Of a stretch of DNA of 64,000 nt, positions 46,326-55,252 are shown one piece after another. How positions within the stretch are numbered: the first letter of the stretch is position 1; the number at the start of each line of letters is the position of its first letter. The stretch comes from a bacterium BRH_c32 (GTDB lineage: Bacteria; Bacteroidota; Ignavibacteria; Ignavibacteriales; Melioribacteraceae), in the NCBI GenBank assembly GCA_001516025.1, contig LOEU01000001.1:1-64000 (forward strand). Direction: 5' to 3'. A program made the position numbers and the translations under genes. The notes under the pieces are model-generated. The model saw nothing but the letters and a program-made list of their open reading frames with translations, was not told the DNA's origin and did not search any database.

Positions 46326-46930
46326 TGGAAAACAAAATTTGTGATAATAGTTTTTTATCTAATGAAATAAGGATAATTGCCGGTGTGGATGAAGCGGGAC
46401 GCGGACCTCTTTCAGGTCCTGTTGTAGCTGCTGCCGTTATTTTTGATAATTCCGTTTTCATTGAAGGTATAATGGACTCGAAAAAAATTATCGAAACTAA
46501 AAGAGAATTGCTTTACGATAAGATAATCTCAAATTCATTATGCTATGGAATCGGTATAATTGATAATATCGAGATAGATGAAATTAATATTTTGCAAGCA
46601 TCATTAAAGGCAATGAAGATTGCAGTTTCAAAATTAGAGATTATCCCCGACCTCGTATTAATCGATGGTAATAAATCGTTCATTACTCATTTGAATGTAA
46701 AAACAATTATAAAGGGTGATGATAAATCGTTTTCAATTGCAGCCGCATCAATTTTGGCTAAAGTTACGAGAGATAGAATCGTCCGCAATCATGCATTACT
46801 TCATCCTGATTATAAATGGGAGAAGAATAAAGGTTATGCTACAAAAGAACATATCAGCGCAATAAAAAAATGCGGTGTAACCGATTTACATCGGATGACT
46901 TTCCTTTCGAGGATTCTAGATGAAAATTAA
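46325..46930 (+). CDS. rnhB: Ribonuclease HII
   Basis: The 201-residue enzyme cleaves RNA in RNA/DNA hybrids and removes misinserted ribonucleotides. Catalytic residues are in AGVDEAGRGPLSGPV (the DEAGRG motif), LIDGNK and the KVTRDRI segment. Size is standard for type II. It overlaps the porin gene by 1 nt and the yraN gene by 11 nt, so the three are cotranscribed. Confidence 0.95.
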   Translation: MENKICDNSFLSNEIRIIAGVDEAGRGPLSGPVVAAAVIFDNSVFIEGIMDSKKIIETKRELLYDKIISNSLCYGIGIIDNIEIDEINILQASLKAMKIAVSKLEIIPDLVLIDGNKSFITHLNVKTIIKGDDKSFSIAAASILAKVTRDRIVRNHALLHPDYKWEKNKGYATKEHISAIKKCGVTDLHRMTFLSRILDEN

Positions 46931-47276
46931 CAATAAATATTTTGGAACGAGCGGCGAAAAACTCGCCGCAGATTATCTGCAAAAAAAAGGTTATGAAATT
47001 ATTAAACTAAATTACCGATTCCATCATGGTGAGATAGATTTAATAGCGAAGGAAAAAGAAGTACTGGTTTTCGTAGAAGTAAAAACACGCTTATCGGATA
47101 AATTTGGAGCCCCCGTTAATGCAATCTCGCGAAGTAAAATAAATCAGATACGCAAAATCGCCGATGCTTATCTAGCGGTAAATAAAATAAAAGATACCGA
47201 TTGTAGAATAGATTTTATCGGTATCTTATATAAAAACGGTATTCCAGAAATTGAGCATTTAGAAAATATCGGTTAA
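46920..47276 (+). CDS. yraN: YraN family (UPF0102) nuclease-fold protein
   Basis: The 118-residue protein has the UPF0102 pattern GEKLAADYLQKKGYEIIKLNYR, then HGEIDLIAKEKEVLVFVEVKTR, with the Asp and ExK residues of a restriction-endonuclease-like fold. Members are Holliday-junction-resolvase-like, but activity is unproven. The rnhB-yraN pairing is common across bacteria. Its stop codon directly abuts that of the convergent lolA-like gene. Confidence 0.9.
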   Translation: MKINNKYFGTSGEKLAADYLQKKGYEIIKLNYRFHHGEIDLIAKEKEVLVFVEVKTRLSDKFGAPVNAISRSKINQIRKIADAYLAVNKIKDTDCRIDFIGILYKNGIPEIEHLENIG

Positions 47277-47996
47277 TTATTTTTTCTTTTTATCTTCTTT
47301 TTTGGGTTCATCTTTAAATATACTGTCAGGAAGCCCTTTATTGACTTCGTAGTCAGAATAAGAAATTGTAACGGCTCCTTTCATCTCTTGCGGTACTCTA
47401 CTTCTATTTTCATCATCATCCTTCTTATCCTGCTGCATCGGATTCATTGGCATTGACATTTCTCCAAAATTAAAATAAAATTTAGCCGTCTCCGGCATCG
47501 GATGTGTTTGACCGGCAGAATAATTTAATTCAATTTTTATTGTGCCTGCCTTCTTCCCGATAGTTTCTATTTTTCTAATTAGCGATTGTCCGGTATCCAC
47601 CCATAATGTTGTCATTATTATCTCGGACGAATCTGAATTTGGAATTATCTTTATCACATCCGTTGTGTAATTTCCATATTTTTCTTGACGTATATAAAGC
47701 GTATTGAAATCTCCTTCGAGCAATTGCATAGGAGAAAAATTTATCCCCTGCTTCGGAAGCATCGCAAATCCTTTCGATTCCATCTTCATTTTATTCGGTT
47801 TTTTAAAATAGATTGTCGCTTTATTATCCGGCATCTTTATGAAATCAAAATCGATTTTTATATTTACGTAACATTTATAATCATTAATTTTTTCAAACTT
47901 CTTTTTAACTTCAGAAAGAATTTTATCAGCATTATTATTCTGAGCATTTAATACAAAAGTTATAGCAAAGAATAGAATAAATATTTTTTTCATCAT
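47277..47996 (-). CDS. LolA-like outer-membrane lipoprotein carrier family protein
   Basis: The 239-residue protein has a signal peptide (1-18) and a LolA/LolB-type fold with KPNKMKMESKGFAMLPKQGI near 65-84. It has a C-terminal Met/Lys/Asp-rich region ending KKEDKKKK. LolA carries lipoproteins across the periplasm; members in this phylum are loosely conserved and may have other cargo. It is the last gene of a minus-strand run behind an ABC exporter, 9 bp away. Confidence 0.7.
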   Translation of the reverse strand: MMKKIFILFFAITFVLNAQNNNADKILSEVKKKFEKINDYKCYVNIKIDFDFIKMPDNKATIYFKKPNKMKMESKGFAMLPKQGINFSPMQLLEGDFNTLYIRQEKYGNYTTDVIKIIPNSDSSEIIMTTLWVDTGQSLIRKIETIGKKAGTIKIELNYSAGQTHPMPETAKFYFNFGEMSMPMNPMQQDKKDDDENRSRVPQEMKGAVTISYSDYEVNKGLPDSIFKDEPKKEDKKKK

Positions 47997-48005
47997 TACC
48001 TCGTC

Positions 48006-48842
48006 CTAAGAAAGAATATCTTTTTTAATAAAAATATAAGTAGTCAATCCATATAATCCGAATATATGGAGGAGGAGAACTCCGGCATCTCTAAGAATAT
48101 CAGTAAATTCGAGAGGATCCGTAAAGAACCCGTTCCAACCTCCCATATAAGAAGTAAAATAAAATTTACGTGCTTCGTGAAGTGCGTCAATCGGAATAAC
48201 CGATAGTATCAAAAGAATAATTATTAAAGCCATAGTGCCCATAATCGGACCGATAGCATTTTCAACCATTGAAGAGAAGAAAAAAGAAACAGCCAAAATG
48301 GTGGTCATACTTATAAAAGCAAAACCATAAGCACTTAAGAATCTCCATAAAACATCATCTGCGGCAAAAATTATTAATTTCCCTTTAATAGTAATAAGTT
48401 CGCCTGTACCAAATATTAATAGACTACCAACTACACTAACAAGAAATAAAAAAGCTAAAAGAAGAAAAACATATATTGCCCCAGCGAGGAATTTTCCCGT
48501 TACAAGAGTAAAGCGAGATACAGGCCGTGTAAGAAGCATTCGATAAGTCCCCGAGGTTGCCTCTCCGGCTAATAAATCTCCTCCCACAAGTACAATCAAA
48601 AACGGTATATGAATATAGAGAGCTTGTAAAATGATATAGCCAATTAAATACCCATTAAATAGATTCCCCGACATAAAGAAGGAATCTTGAAGTCCTCGTG
48701 TAACATGATTTACGTACCCCGAGCCTTCATAATAAAGTGCTATTTGAACGATCGGAGCTAAAACACCGATTGCGATAAATCCGATATACGTTCTCCATTT
48801 CCTGAAAATCTTTTGCAGTTCCACATAAATTATAGTTGTCAT
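48006..48842 (-). CDS. ABC-2 type transporter permease
   Basis: The 278-residue protein has six membrane helices and the ABC-2 permease pattern, with LAGEATSGTYRMLLTRPVSR near 90-109, typical of NosY/YhaP-like exporters. It pairs with the ATPase that overlaps it by 4 nt. The substrate is unknown. The run also contains a LolA-like and an AmpG-like gene, so an envelope role is plausible but not proven. Confidence 0.85.
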   Translation of the reverse strand: MTTIIYVELQKIFRKWRTYIGFIAIGVLAPIVQIALYYEGSGYVNHVTRGLQDSFFMSGNLFNGYLIGYIILQALYIHIPFLIVLVGGDLLAGEATSGTYRMLLTRPVSRFTLVTGKFLAGAIYVFLLLAFLFLVSVVGSLLIFGTGELITIKGKLIIFAADDVLWRFLSAYGFAFISMTTILAVSFFFSSMVENAIGPIMGTMALIIILLILSVIPIDALHEARKFYFTSYMGGWNGFFTDPLEFTDILRDAGVLLLHIFGLYGLTTYIFIKKDILS

Positions 48843-49768
48843 TTGCTTACCCCCTCTGTAATTTTCAGGAAGAAATCTTCGAGCGATCTTACAGGCACTA
48901 AAGAATTCACTTTTATATCATTCGTAACGAGATGTTTATTTAAGTCGGCAACTTCCTTTGTGGGCAGCTCAAAAAGAAGATCGTTCTTTTCGATATGTTT
49001 TAAATTATTCTGCCAACCGGTAAGATCAATTATCGATTTGGCTTTTTCGGTATCATCCACAGATACGGTTACTTGCATCGTATCGGATTTTAAGAGTTCT
49101 TCTACGGTACCTTCTACGAGTGTAGTTCCCTTATTTATAATAATCATTCGTGTGGCAATGATCTCTACTTCCCTAAGAATATGCGACGAGAGAAAAACTG
49201 TTTTCCCTTTTTCGATACTTAGATGGCGAATAAGATCGCGTATTTCTTTCATCCCCTGAGGATCTAATCCTGTTGTTGGTTCATCAAGAATAATTAATTC
49301 AGGATCGTGCAAAAGTGCCTGTGCAATTCCGAGCCGCTGCTTCATTCCGTGCGAAAATGTTTTTACCTTGCTATTGTATCTTTTTGCAAGACCAACAAGC
49401 TCCAGCATCTCCATGATTTTTTTCTTAGATGTATCAGCTCCCGAAATTCTTGCAAGAATTTCGAGATTTCTGTAAGCAGATAAATAAAGATAAAAATCGG
49501 GTTTCTCTACTATTGCTCCGATTCTTCTAAGTATATCTTTTCGGTACTGAATTAATGGCTTTCCAAATATTCTTATATCGCCGTAATTCGGTTTTATCAA
49601 AGAAAGAAGCATTCTGATTGTAGTGCTCTTCCCTGCTCCATTTGGTCCCAGAAATCCAAATACATCACCTTTATAGACATTCAGATCAAGATTATTGACT
49701 GCGGTAAGGTTTTTGAATTTTTTAGTGAGACTTCTAACTTCAATTATTTTTTCAGAATCCAATAGCAC
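48839..49768 (-). CDS. ABC transporter ATP-binding protein
   Basis: The 309-residue ATPase has Walker A GPNGAGKST (38-46), signature KTFSHGMKQRLGIAQAL (one residue off LSGGQ), Walker B LIILDEPTTGLDP and an H-loop in FLSSHILREVE. A C-terminal extension of about 80 residues is typical of the DrrA/CcmA-like group that pairs with ABC-2 permeases. The stop overlaps the permease start by 4 nt. Confidence 0.9.
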   Translation of the reverse strand: MLLDSEKIIEVRSLTKKFKNLTAVNNLDLNVYKGDVFGFLGPNGAGKSTTIRMLLSLIKPNYGDIRIFGKPLIQYRKDILRRIGAIVEKPDFYLYLSAYRNLEILARISGADTSKKKIMEMLELVGLAKRYNSKVKTFSHGMKQRLGIAQALLHDPELIILDEPTTGLDPQGMKEIRDLIRHLSIEKGKTVFLSSHILREVEIIATRMIIINKGTTLVEGTVEELLKSDTMQVTVSVDDTEKAKSIIDLTGWQNNLKHIEKNDLLFELPTKEVADLNKHLVTNDIKVNSLVPVRSLEDFFLKITEGVSK

Positions 49769-49795
49769 TCCTTTTGTTATAACGTTTAGACGAAC

Positions 49796-51076
49796 TTAAA
49801 CCGAAGATGTTTTCTTTTTCATTCCAAAATTTGGATCAAGAGGAATAAATTTGGCGACAAAGAAAGATGGAATAGTGGCAAGCATTATATAAACAAAAAA
49901 TGATTGATAACCCAAAACTTCTTCAATCATACCGGAGAACATGCCGGGTATCATCATTCCTAAAGCCATAAAACCTGTTGCGATAGCATAGTGTGAAGTC
50001 TTAAATTCTCCTTCGGAAATATGAATCATATATAATACATAAGCAGTGAAACCAAATCCATAACCAAATTGTTCCACGGCCACGCACGCATTGATTATCC
50101 AAAAACTCTCCGGCTGTACAAGCGATAAATAAACATAAACTGAATTTGGAATATTAATGGCAACGAGCATCCACCAGATCCAATATTTCAATCCCTTTAC
50201 CGATGCGGCAAATCCGCCAAGTAATCCACCTAGAACAAGTGAAATAATTCCGACTGTTCCATAAATAAATCCCACTTCCGAAGTCGTGAGCCCAAGTCCT
50301 CCAAGCTCCCTTGCATCAAGCATGAAGGGTGCTGCCATCTTTACCAATTGTGCTTCTGCAAATCGGAAGAATAATAAGAATCCTAATATCCAACCGATTT
50401 TTTTCTTTATAAAAAATTTTGAAAATGAAGCTAGGAATTCCTTTGCGGCATTTGTTTCTCTAAGCTCCGTTACTGAATGATCGCTATCGGGTATGGGAAG
50501 CATAAACCAATGATACAATGAAAACAGTACAAACAGCGCCGCAATTACGAAGAATGTAAAAGTCCACGCAAAAGTAATAGATTTCGTTACCTCCCAATAT
50601 CCCGCCAACATTATTAAAAATCCCTGTCCTGCAATCATAGCCATTCGATAGAACGTACTTCTGATCCCCACAAAAAATGCCTGTTTGCTTTCATCTAAAG
50701 CAAGCATATAAAATCCGTCTGCCGCAATATCATGTGTTGCGGAACTAAATGCCATAAGCCAAAAGAATAGTAGAGTGTATTGGAAAAAACTTGACATAGG
50801 GATCGTAAGAGCAACACCGCCCATACCCGCACCAATAACCAATTGCATTATTACAATCCACTTCCGCTTGGTCTTAAAAAGATCAACTACCGGACTCCAT
50901 AATGGTTTAATAACCCACGGCAGATATAGCCAACTTGTATAAAGTGCTATATCACTATTTGATATTCCCATTCTTTTATACATAATTACAGAGACACTCA
51001 TTATTACCACATAAGGGAGCCCTTCGGCAAAATAGAGCGAAGGAATCCAGCTCCATGCATTTCTTTTCTTATTCAT
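49796..51076 (-). CDS. AmpG-like MFS transporter
   Basis: The 426-residue protein has 12 predicted helices and the AmpG/PAT opening SLYFAEGLPYVVIMSVSVIMYK, followed by PWVIKPLWSPVVDL, the first-loop motif of AmpG muropeptide permeases. AmpG imports GlcNAc-anhydroMurNAc peptides for cell-wall recycling. It is upstream of the ABC exporter genes and 66 bp downstream of a GlcNAc kinase-like gene, which supports a recycling role. A broader PAT-family substrate is not excluded. Confidence 0.75.
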   Translation of the reverse strand: MNKKRNAWSWIPSLYFAEGLPYVVIMSVSVIMYKRMGISNSDIALYTSWLYLPWVIKPLWSPVVDLFKTKRKWIVIMQLVIGAGMGGVALTIPMSSFFQYTLLFFWLMAFSSATHDIAADGFYMLALDESKQAFFVGIRSTFYRMAMIAGQGFLIMLAGYWEVTKSITFAWTFTFFVIAALFVLFSLYHWFMLPIPDSDHSVTELRETNAAKEFLASFSKFFIKKKIGWILGFLLFFRFAEAQLVKMAAPFMLDARELGGLGLTTSEVGFIYGTVGIISLVLGGLLGGFAASVKGLKYWIWWMLVAINIPNSVYVYLSLVQPESFWIINACVAVEQFGYGFGFTAYVLYMIHISEGEFKTSHYAIATGFMALGMMIPGMFSGMIEEVLGYQSFFVYIMLATIPSFFVAKFIPLDPNFGMKKKTSSV

Positions 51077-51142
51077 TTATTTTTCGCTTGATTATACATA
51101 TCGATGAAAATTTACGGCTGGCATTTTTCTTAATCATTAGTA

Positions 51143-52072
51143 TTATACTCGACCATTCATAATTGCTTTTTGTGCTATTATTAAAGCTCCATATTCAGGT
51201 TTATTTATCGGCTCAATCACTTGAATTGAGGTAAATGATTCGTTGAGTTTCTTTTTGATTAATTCCTTATAGAAATTATGGTTCTCGATTAAACCGCCTA
51301 ATAATGCAATTTTAAAATCATCTTTATTAATTTTTTTAGAAACAGCATATACCTGGTTTACTAATTCGGTAATTTCATCATTAATCAAGTTTAAACAAAC
51401 TTCATCGCCATCGGAGGCACAATTAATTACCTCAATACCTATATCTGCATATTCTGGTGAGCCTTTATAAACATGATTAATTAATTGATGAATATCGCTT
51501 AGATTAAATTTATTTTTAATAACTGAAGTTAGTTTTGTACTAATTTTTTGACCGTCTAGCTCTTTAGAAACTAAAGTTAATCCTTTAAGTCCGAGCGAAT
51601 AACCACTCCCCTCATCGCCCAAAATTTTTCCGAGACCGCCGCTCCTAAAATGCTCACCCGATTTATCCTTAGCAAAAACAATAGAGCCCGTGCCGCAAAT
51701 TACAATTACGCCGGCTTCGCCATCTAACGAACCCTCTAGTGCTGCCTCGGCATCTGTTACTACATTCATCTCTTCTACTGCTATAATATTCTTTAATTTA
51801 TCTTTTACGCGGTATCCAAATTCAAATGCATCGTTTTTTCTCCCTGCGCCGGCGGTTGCTATTACAACCGAAACCAATTTTGAATTTATTACATCTACGA
51901 GACTGAACGATTTTCTGATTACATCTACTGCATTCTCGACTGCTTTATCCATACCGATAGCCATAAAATTTGTAGGTCCCCCCGCACTCGAAGAGATAAT
52001 ATTCATCCCCTTATCGCTCAATAAGCATTTTGTTTTGCTCCCCCCGCCGTCTATTCCTATTAATAAATCCAT
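51143..52072 (-). CDS. BadF/BadG ATPase family, probable N-acetylglucosamine kinase
   Basis: The 309-residue sugar-kinase/ASKHA protein starts LLIGIDGGGSKTKCLLSD with the phosphate-1 loop, then AGGPTNF, VVTDAEAALEGSL with the catalytic Asp, GVIVICGTGSIV and LGDEGSGYSLG. This pattern is that of the GlcNAc-kinase-like branch of BadF/BadG proteins. Placement first in a run with an AmpG-like importer suggests it phosphorylates amino sugars freed from peptidoglycan. Confidence 0.8.
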   Translation of the reverse strand: MDLLIGIDGGGSKTKCLLSDKGMNIISSSAGGPTNFMAIGMDKAVENAVDVIRKSFSLVDVINSKLVSVVIATAGAGRKNDAFEFGYRVKDKLKNIIAVEEMNVVTDAEAALEGSLDGEAGVIVICGTGSIVFAKDKSGEHFRSGGLGKILGDEGSGYSLGLKGLTLVSKELDGQKISTKLTSVIKNKFNLSDIHQLINHVYKGSPEYADIGIEVINCASDGDEVCLNLINDEITELVNQVYAVSKKINKDDFKIALLGGLIENHNFYKELIKKKLNESFTSIQVIEPINKPEYGALIIAQKAIMNGRV

Positions 52073-52214
52073 CTTTACCCAGAAAATTTTAATATAATTT
52101 TTTAATATACTTAAATAGTTTTAAGATATAAAGATTGTTTACCGGCATTTGATTAAAGTATTTTTATCATTACTTTTGTAATCACATAACTTTTCATTGA
52201 TTAGAGAGGCTAAA

Positions 52215-52655
52215 ATGAAAAATCGTTTATATAAATTATTCTTACTACTACCTTTAATACTTGCAGTTACATTTTCAGGTTGTAGCAAAGATGACAATCC
52301 CACAGAACCAAGCACCAAAGATAAATTAATTGGCGTTTGGACATTAACAAAAGTAACAGTAAAATTTTCCGGCACTCCCATAGTTCTAACTCCCGAGCAG
52401 GCAGGTGTTTCAGGTTCTCTTAATTTGAAGAGCGACAACACTTTTATTTTCAATTATACAAGTTCAGACGGCAGTCAGACTGGGATGGGAACATATTCTT
52501 TCACTGATACACAAATTACTCTAAAAGATAACGTTTCAGGAGAAACTACTCTTATGCCTTATAAATTCACGGCTAATAATAAAGTAGAAGTGGAACAAGA
52601 AATGGATTATCAAGGTATGACTCTTCCGGCAACTATTGAATTCACTAAACAATAA
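52215..52655 (+). CDS. Lipocalin-like lipoprotein
   Basis: From the ATG used here, preceded by an AGAGAGG Shine-Dalgarno sequence, the protein has 146 residues; a TTG 18 nt upstream is less likely. A lipoprotein signal with lipobox TFSGC (Cys about 22) is followed by KLIGVWTLTKVTVKFS and a short beta-barrel with LKSDNTFIFNY and GTYSFTDTQITL, resembling lipocalin-like domains common in Bacteroidota. Ligand unknown. The mlaE-like gene starts 4 bp downstream. Confidence 0.7.
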   Translation: MKNRLYKLFLLLPLILAVTFSGCSKDDNPTEPSTKDKLIGVWTLTKVTVKFSGTPIVLTPEQAGVSGSLNLKSDNTFIFNYTSSDGSQTGMGTYSFTDTQITLKDNVSGETTLMPYKFTANNKVEVEQEMDYQGMTLPATIEFTKQ

Positions 52656-52659
52656 TCTT

Positions 52660-53466
52660 ATGAATTTACCAACACTTATAGAGGGAAGGAAATTATCGTT
52701 TAAAGACTCAATTTATAATTTTCTTTTAAATATTGGCGGATTAACAATCTTTAATTTTGAGTTTATGAAACAAGCTTTTAAACCTCCTTACGAAATTGCT
52801 GAAATTAGAAAGCATATGGACGAATTGGGAGTCAAAACCTTCCCTATTGTTAGTGTAATGGGACTAATAATCGGTGTGGTTTTGACAATGCAAAGCCAAC
52901 CAACACTTCAAAGATTTGGAGCTACCGATTTTCTTCCTAGTATGGTTTCGCTTTCGGTTGTAAGGGAATTAGGACCCGTTCTAACGGCATTAATTTTTGC
53001 CGGTAGAGTAAGCTCGGGTATCGGTGCTGAACTCGGTTCTATGCGTGTTACAGAGCAAATTGATGCAATGGAAGTTTCTGCCGTTAATCCATTCAAATTC
53101 CTTGTTGTTACACGAGTTTTCGCAACAACGATGATTCTCCCTATCCTCACTATGTATGTTATTATAATAGCTATCTTCGGCGGTTATATTGCAGTTATCA
53201 TCACCGAGAATATGACATTTGAATATTACAAGTCGTCAGTTGTAAGTGCAATTCAGTTTGGGGATTTAATTCCGGGCATAGCAAAAACTTTCGTCTTTGG
53301 ATATATTGTCGGGCTTGTTGGTGCTTATAAAGGATATACTACTATCGGCGGAACCGAAGGTGTGGGGAGAGCATCAACTACTGCCGTTGTCATGGCTTCT
53401 CTTTTAATTCTTATTTTTGATGTGGTTTTAGTTAAACTGTCTTTGTGGTTATGGCCGACTCTCTAA
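52660..53466 (+). CDS. mlaE: MlaE family lipid ABC transporter permease
   Basis: From the ATG used here the protein has 268 residues; a TTG 24 nt upstream is possible but would overlap the lipoprotein gene. It has the MlaE/TGD1 permease pattern: GLIIGVVLTMQSQPTLQRFGA, LGPVLTALIFAGRVSSGIGAELGSMRVTEQIDAMEV and a late GYTTIGGTEGVGRASTTAVV. MlaFEDB moves phospholipids between inner and outer membrane. The ATPase gene overlaps its 3' end. Confidence 0.9.
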   Translation: MNLPTLIEGRKLSFKDSIYNFLLNIGGLTIFNFEFMKQAFKPPYEIAEIRKHMDELGVKTFPIVSVMGLIIGVVLTMQSQPTLQRFGATDFLPSMVSLSVVRELGPVLTALIFAGRVSSGIGAELGSMRVTEQIDAMEVSAVNPFKFLVVTRVFATTMILPILTMYVIIIAIFGGYIAVIITENMTFEYYKSSVVSAIQFGDLIPGIAKTFVFGYIVGLVGAYKGYTTIGGTEGVGRASTTAVVMASLLILIFDVVLVKLSLWLWPTL

Positions 53467-54200
53467 TAGTCCAAATATCAAATCTTAGCAAGAGCTTCGG
53501 CTCTTTTACTGTTCTCGATGATATAAGCATTAATATCGAGCGCGGTGATAATCTTGTTGTTTTTGGAAGAAGCGGTTCCGGTAAAAGTGTTCTTCTTAAA
53601 TGCACTGTCGGACTTTTAAAACCCGATATCGGCACAGTAAAAATTAATGACAAAGCAATAAATAAAATTACGTTGAAGGAACTAAACGAAGTCCGTAAAG
53701 AGATCGGATTTCTATTTCAAGGTGCTGCTCTTTATGATTCAATGTCTGTAAGGGAAAATCTTCAATTTCCCTTAAAACGTCATTTCGATATGACTCAAAA
53801 AGAGTTGGATGATAAAACGATCTCTACACTTGAATTAGTATCCTTAGCCGATGCAGTTGATAAAATGCCTTCTGAACTTTCTGGAGGTATGAGGAAAAGA
53901 ATTGGTCTTGCTCGTTCAATTATCACCGATCCTAAACTTATGCTTTATGATGAACCGACAACAGGACTCGATCCAATATCATCTAAAGAGATAAGCGAAC
54001 TTATAATGAATCTTCAAAAGAAATTGAGTATGACTTCCATAGTTGTAACGCATGACTTAATATGCGCAAAAATTATAGCTGATAGAGTAATATTTTTAAG
54101 AGATGGACATATTGCGCATGAAGGAAAAATTGATGAACTTACAGAATCATCAGATCCATTCTTGAAAAACTTTTTTAGTCAAGAAATAATTAATGAATAG
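53451..54200 (+). CDS. mlaF: MlaF family ABC transporter ATPase
   Basis: The 249-residue ATPase has Walker A FGRSGSGKSVL, signature SELSGGMRKRIGLARSI, Walker B LMLYDEPTTGLDP and an H-loop in VVTHD, the MlaF/Ttg2A pattern. The ATG at 53451 is preferred over a GTG two codons upstream. It overlaps mlaE by 16 nt and precedes the MCE gene by 11 bp. Confidence 0.9.
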   Translation: MADSLIVQISNLSKSFGSFTVLDDISINIERGDNLVVFGRSGSGKSVLLKCTVGLLKPDIGTVKINDKAINKITLKELNEVRKEIGFLFQGAALYDSMSVRENLQFPLKRHFDMTQKELDDKTISTLELVSLADAVDKMPSELSGGMRKRIGLARSIITDPKLMLYDEPTTGLDPISSKEISELIMNLQKKLSMTSIVVTHDLICAKIIADRVIFLRDGHIAHEGKIDELTESSDPFLKNFFSQEIINE

Positions 54201-54211
54201 CCGGAGTAAAA

Positions 54212-55246
54212 ATGTTTAAACAATTAGAAGGTGCCCGCCTTGGTATTTTTATCTTTATTGGCACTATTCTTTTAGTAGTCTCGATCTTCCTTATTGGAAG
54301 TAAAGAATCTTTATTTGTCTCAACGATAAAAATTAAAACTTATTTTGAGGCAATAGAAGGACTAAAAGCAGGTGCCCCTGTTCGTTTAAGCGGCTATGAT
54401 ATTGGTAATGTATCTTCTATTGAATTATCGGATGATAATTCAGGAAGAGTGCTTGTAGTTTTAGACATTCAAGATGATATGCGTCATTTAATTCGTCTTG
54501 ATAGTGAAGCTGCGGTAGAAACTGAAGGCATTGTGGGTAGAAAACTTGTTACAATTACTCCCGGTTCACCAAATCTTGATATAGTCCAAGATTATGGATT
54601 CATAAAAGCTAAATCACCTCTTAATATATCGGCGGTTATTGATGAAGCAAAACAAACTTTGGGCTATCTAAAAGTTATTGCAGAAGATTTCTCTGAAATG
54701 ACAGCAAAGGTTAATAGAGGCGAAGGTACATTAGGCAAATTAATTAATGATGATCAGCTCTATAATGCGACAGTTTCTATCACTAAGACAGCTGATAAAT
54801 CACTCGATAGTTTGACAACTAAATTCAGCGAAATTAGTGATTATATAGTTAGCTTTGGAGAAAACCTTAAGAGTATAATTAAGAATGCAGACGAAACAAT
54901 GATAAGCGTTAAGAATATCGTTACATCCATTGAAAATGGTGAAGGTGTGGCTGGCGCATTGCTTAAAGATGAAAGGATGACAGATTCGGTAAAATCTATG
55001 ATTACAAATTTTACGCGTACAGCTAAGAATGTCGATATTGCCACCGTTAAATTAGCGGAAAATATGGAAGCGCTTAAACATAACTGGTTATTTAAGAGCT
55101 ATTTTGAAGAGCGTGGGTATTGGGATGTAAGTGAATATCAGAAAGAGTTAGATGCTAAGCTTCAAGAAATACAAACTCAAAAATTAATTCTCGATAGTAA
55201 AATAGATGAAATGAAGGAACTTCAGAAGAAGTTAGATAATAGATAG
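54212..55246 (+). CDS. mlaD: MlaD family MCE lipid-binding protein
   Basis: The 344-residue protein has one N-terminal membrane helix (about 8-30), an MCE domain (about 38-118, with [24 protein letters not shown]) and a long helical/coiled-coil tail to the C terminus. The tail makes it longer than E. coli MlaD (183 aa), which suggests a needle-like or bridging form. It is the periplasmic lipid-binding part of the Mla system and is followed 6 bp later by uvrA. Confidence 0.88.
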   Translation: MFKQLEGARLGIFIFIGTILLVVSIFLIGSKESLFVSTIKIKTYFEAIEGLKAGAPVRLSGYDIGNVSSIELSDDNSGRVLVVLDIQDDMRHLIRLDSEAAVETEGIVGRKLVTITPGSPNLDIVQDYGFIKAKSPLNISAVIDEAKQTLGYLKVIAEDFSEMTAKVNRGEGTLGKLINDDQLYNATVSITKTADKSLDSLTTKFSEISDYIVSFGENLKSIIKNADETMISVKNIVTSIENGEGVAGALLKDERMTDSVKSMITNFTRTAKNVDIATVKLAENMEALKHNWLFKSYFEERGYWDVSEYQKELDAKLQEIQTQKLILDSKIDEMKELQKKLDNR

Positions 55247-55252
55247 AATAAA

